Assembly (NCBI GenBank): GCA_900764755.1
Contig: CAAFPE010000044.1
Span: 1 to 5,920, forward strand
Length of the DNA: 5,920 nt
Direction: 5' to 3'
DNA from: an uncultured Oscillospiraceae bacterium
Lineage (GTDB): Bacteria; Bacillota; Clostridia; Oscillospirales; Oscillospiraceae
The translations under genes were made by a program, and so were the position numbers. Positions within the stretch are counted from its first letter, which is position 1; each line of letters starts with the position of its first letter. Of the stretch, positions 5,751 through 5,920 are shown piece by piece. The notes beneath the pieces were generated by a model that saw only the letters and a program-made list of their open reading frames with translations, ran no database searches and was not told where the DNA came from.

Positions 5751-5826
5751 TGGAGCGAGTGACGAGGCTCGAACTCGCTACCTCCACCTTGGCAAGGTGG
5801 CGCTCTACCAGATGAGCTACACTCGC
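5751..5826 (-). tRNA. tRNA-Gly (GCC)
   Basis: Minus-strand cloverleaf: acceptor GCGAGTG (5826-5820) pairs with CACTCGC (5761-5755). D arm GCTC/GAGC, anticodon stem CCACC/GGTGG with loop TTGCCAA (anticodon GCC), and T arm GCGAG-TTCGAGC-CTCGT with one G:U pair. Discriminator base is U, as usual for bacterial glycine tRNAs. CCA is encoded (5753-5751). The gene lies 27 bases upstream of tRNA-Cys and 35 bases downstream of tRNA-Phe in the same transcript direction. Confidence 0.95.
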
Positions 5827-5832
5827 AGATTG

Positions 5833-5852
5833 CCTGGAAGCTGAGTTCCAGG
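5833..5852. other. Small hairpin in the tRNA-Phe/tRNA-Gly spacer
   Basis: Perfect 7-base arms CCTGGAA (5833-5839) and TTCCAGG (5846-5852) enclose a six-base loop in the 35-base spacer. In the precursor tRNA transcript it would form a stem between two tRNAs, possibly affecting RNase processing. On the plus strand it is followed two bases later by TTTTT (5855-5859), resembling a weak terminator for antisense transcription. Confidence 0.4.
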
Positions 5853-5861
5853 ACTTTTTGT

Positions 5862-5920
5862 TGGTGCCTCCGGTCGGAATCGAACCAACGACACGAGGAT
5901 TTTCAGTCCTCTGCTCTACC
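5862..5920 (-). tRNA. tRNA-Phe (GAA), 5' part beyond the window
   Basis: The 3' part of a minus-strand tRNA: the end of the D arm (GAGC), anticodon stem GAGGA/TCCTC with loop CTGAAAA (anticodon GAA), variable loop GTGTC, T arm GTTGG-TTCGATT-CCGAC, acceptor 3' strand CGGAGGC, discriminator A and encoded CCA (5864-5862). The 5' acceptor strand, expected to be GCCTCCG, is cut off by the window end. It is upstream of tRNA-Gly in the cluster. Confidence 0.93.

Noticed and set aside
5310..5815. Plus-strand open frames running from the end of the kinase gene through 5762 and 5453-5815
   Set aside because: They cross two strong hairpins and read antisense through the tRNA-Cys and tRNA-Gly genes. Their C-terminal translations are the well-known spurious peptides produced by reverse tRNA sequence, and no ribosome site supports them.
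1..5920. CRISPR array or other regular long repeats
   Set aside because: No direct repeats of 20 bases or more with regular spacing were seen. The only phased repeats are the short 11-bp operator units.

Overview
The window looks like a chromosomal segment of a GC-rich, low-GC-phylum relative, most likely a gut member of the Clostridia (Oscillospiraceae-like; Flavonifractor-type genomes come to mind). This is inferred from strong GGAGG ribosome sites with GTG/TTG starts, a BcrA/LanF-type ABC transporter beside an OmpR/VanR-type two-component system, and tRNA genes with encoded CCA ends. The genus call is an inference, not a match.

Layout. (1) Positions 1-174 hold the last codons of an IS3-family transposase (plus strand), cut by the window edge. 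(2) Positions 175-558 contain no intact gene. Coding-like but broken minus-strand fragments there suggest eroded mobile-element DNA next to the IS. (3) Positions 559-3107, minus strand, are a three-gene ABC export operon: ATPase (3107-2184), permease 1 (2191-1388) and permease 2 (1374-559). The genes are overlapping or nearly so. (4) Positions 3108-3262 are a divergent promoter region with phased 11-bp repeats facing the ABC operon and a good -10 box facing the regulator. (5) Positions 3263-5313, plus strand, are a response regulator and sensor kinase overlapping by 4 bp. (6) Positions 5314-5648 hold no gene but contain an extended -10 promoter candidate and two strong hairpins. (7) Positions 5649-5920 hold three minus-strand tRNA genes in the transcription order Phe(GAA, cut by the window end)-Gly(GCC)-Cys(GCA), followed by an intrinsic terminator.

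Working model: the sensor kinase detects an extracellular signal, probably a membrane-active or cell-wall-targeting peptide antibiotic. It phosphorylates the response regulator, which binds the phased repeats in the divergent region and turns on the three-gene transporter, giving self-protection or resistance in the manner of BcrABC, LanFEG or CprABC. No lantibiotic precursor, modification enzyme or leader protease is visible, so this reads as an orphan resistance/immunity module lodged between a tRNA cluster and IS/mobile debris. It is a recognisable system type. I see no evidence of a wholly new one; the most unusual parts are the operator array, the scrambled left junction and the unexplained hairpins near the tRNAs.
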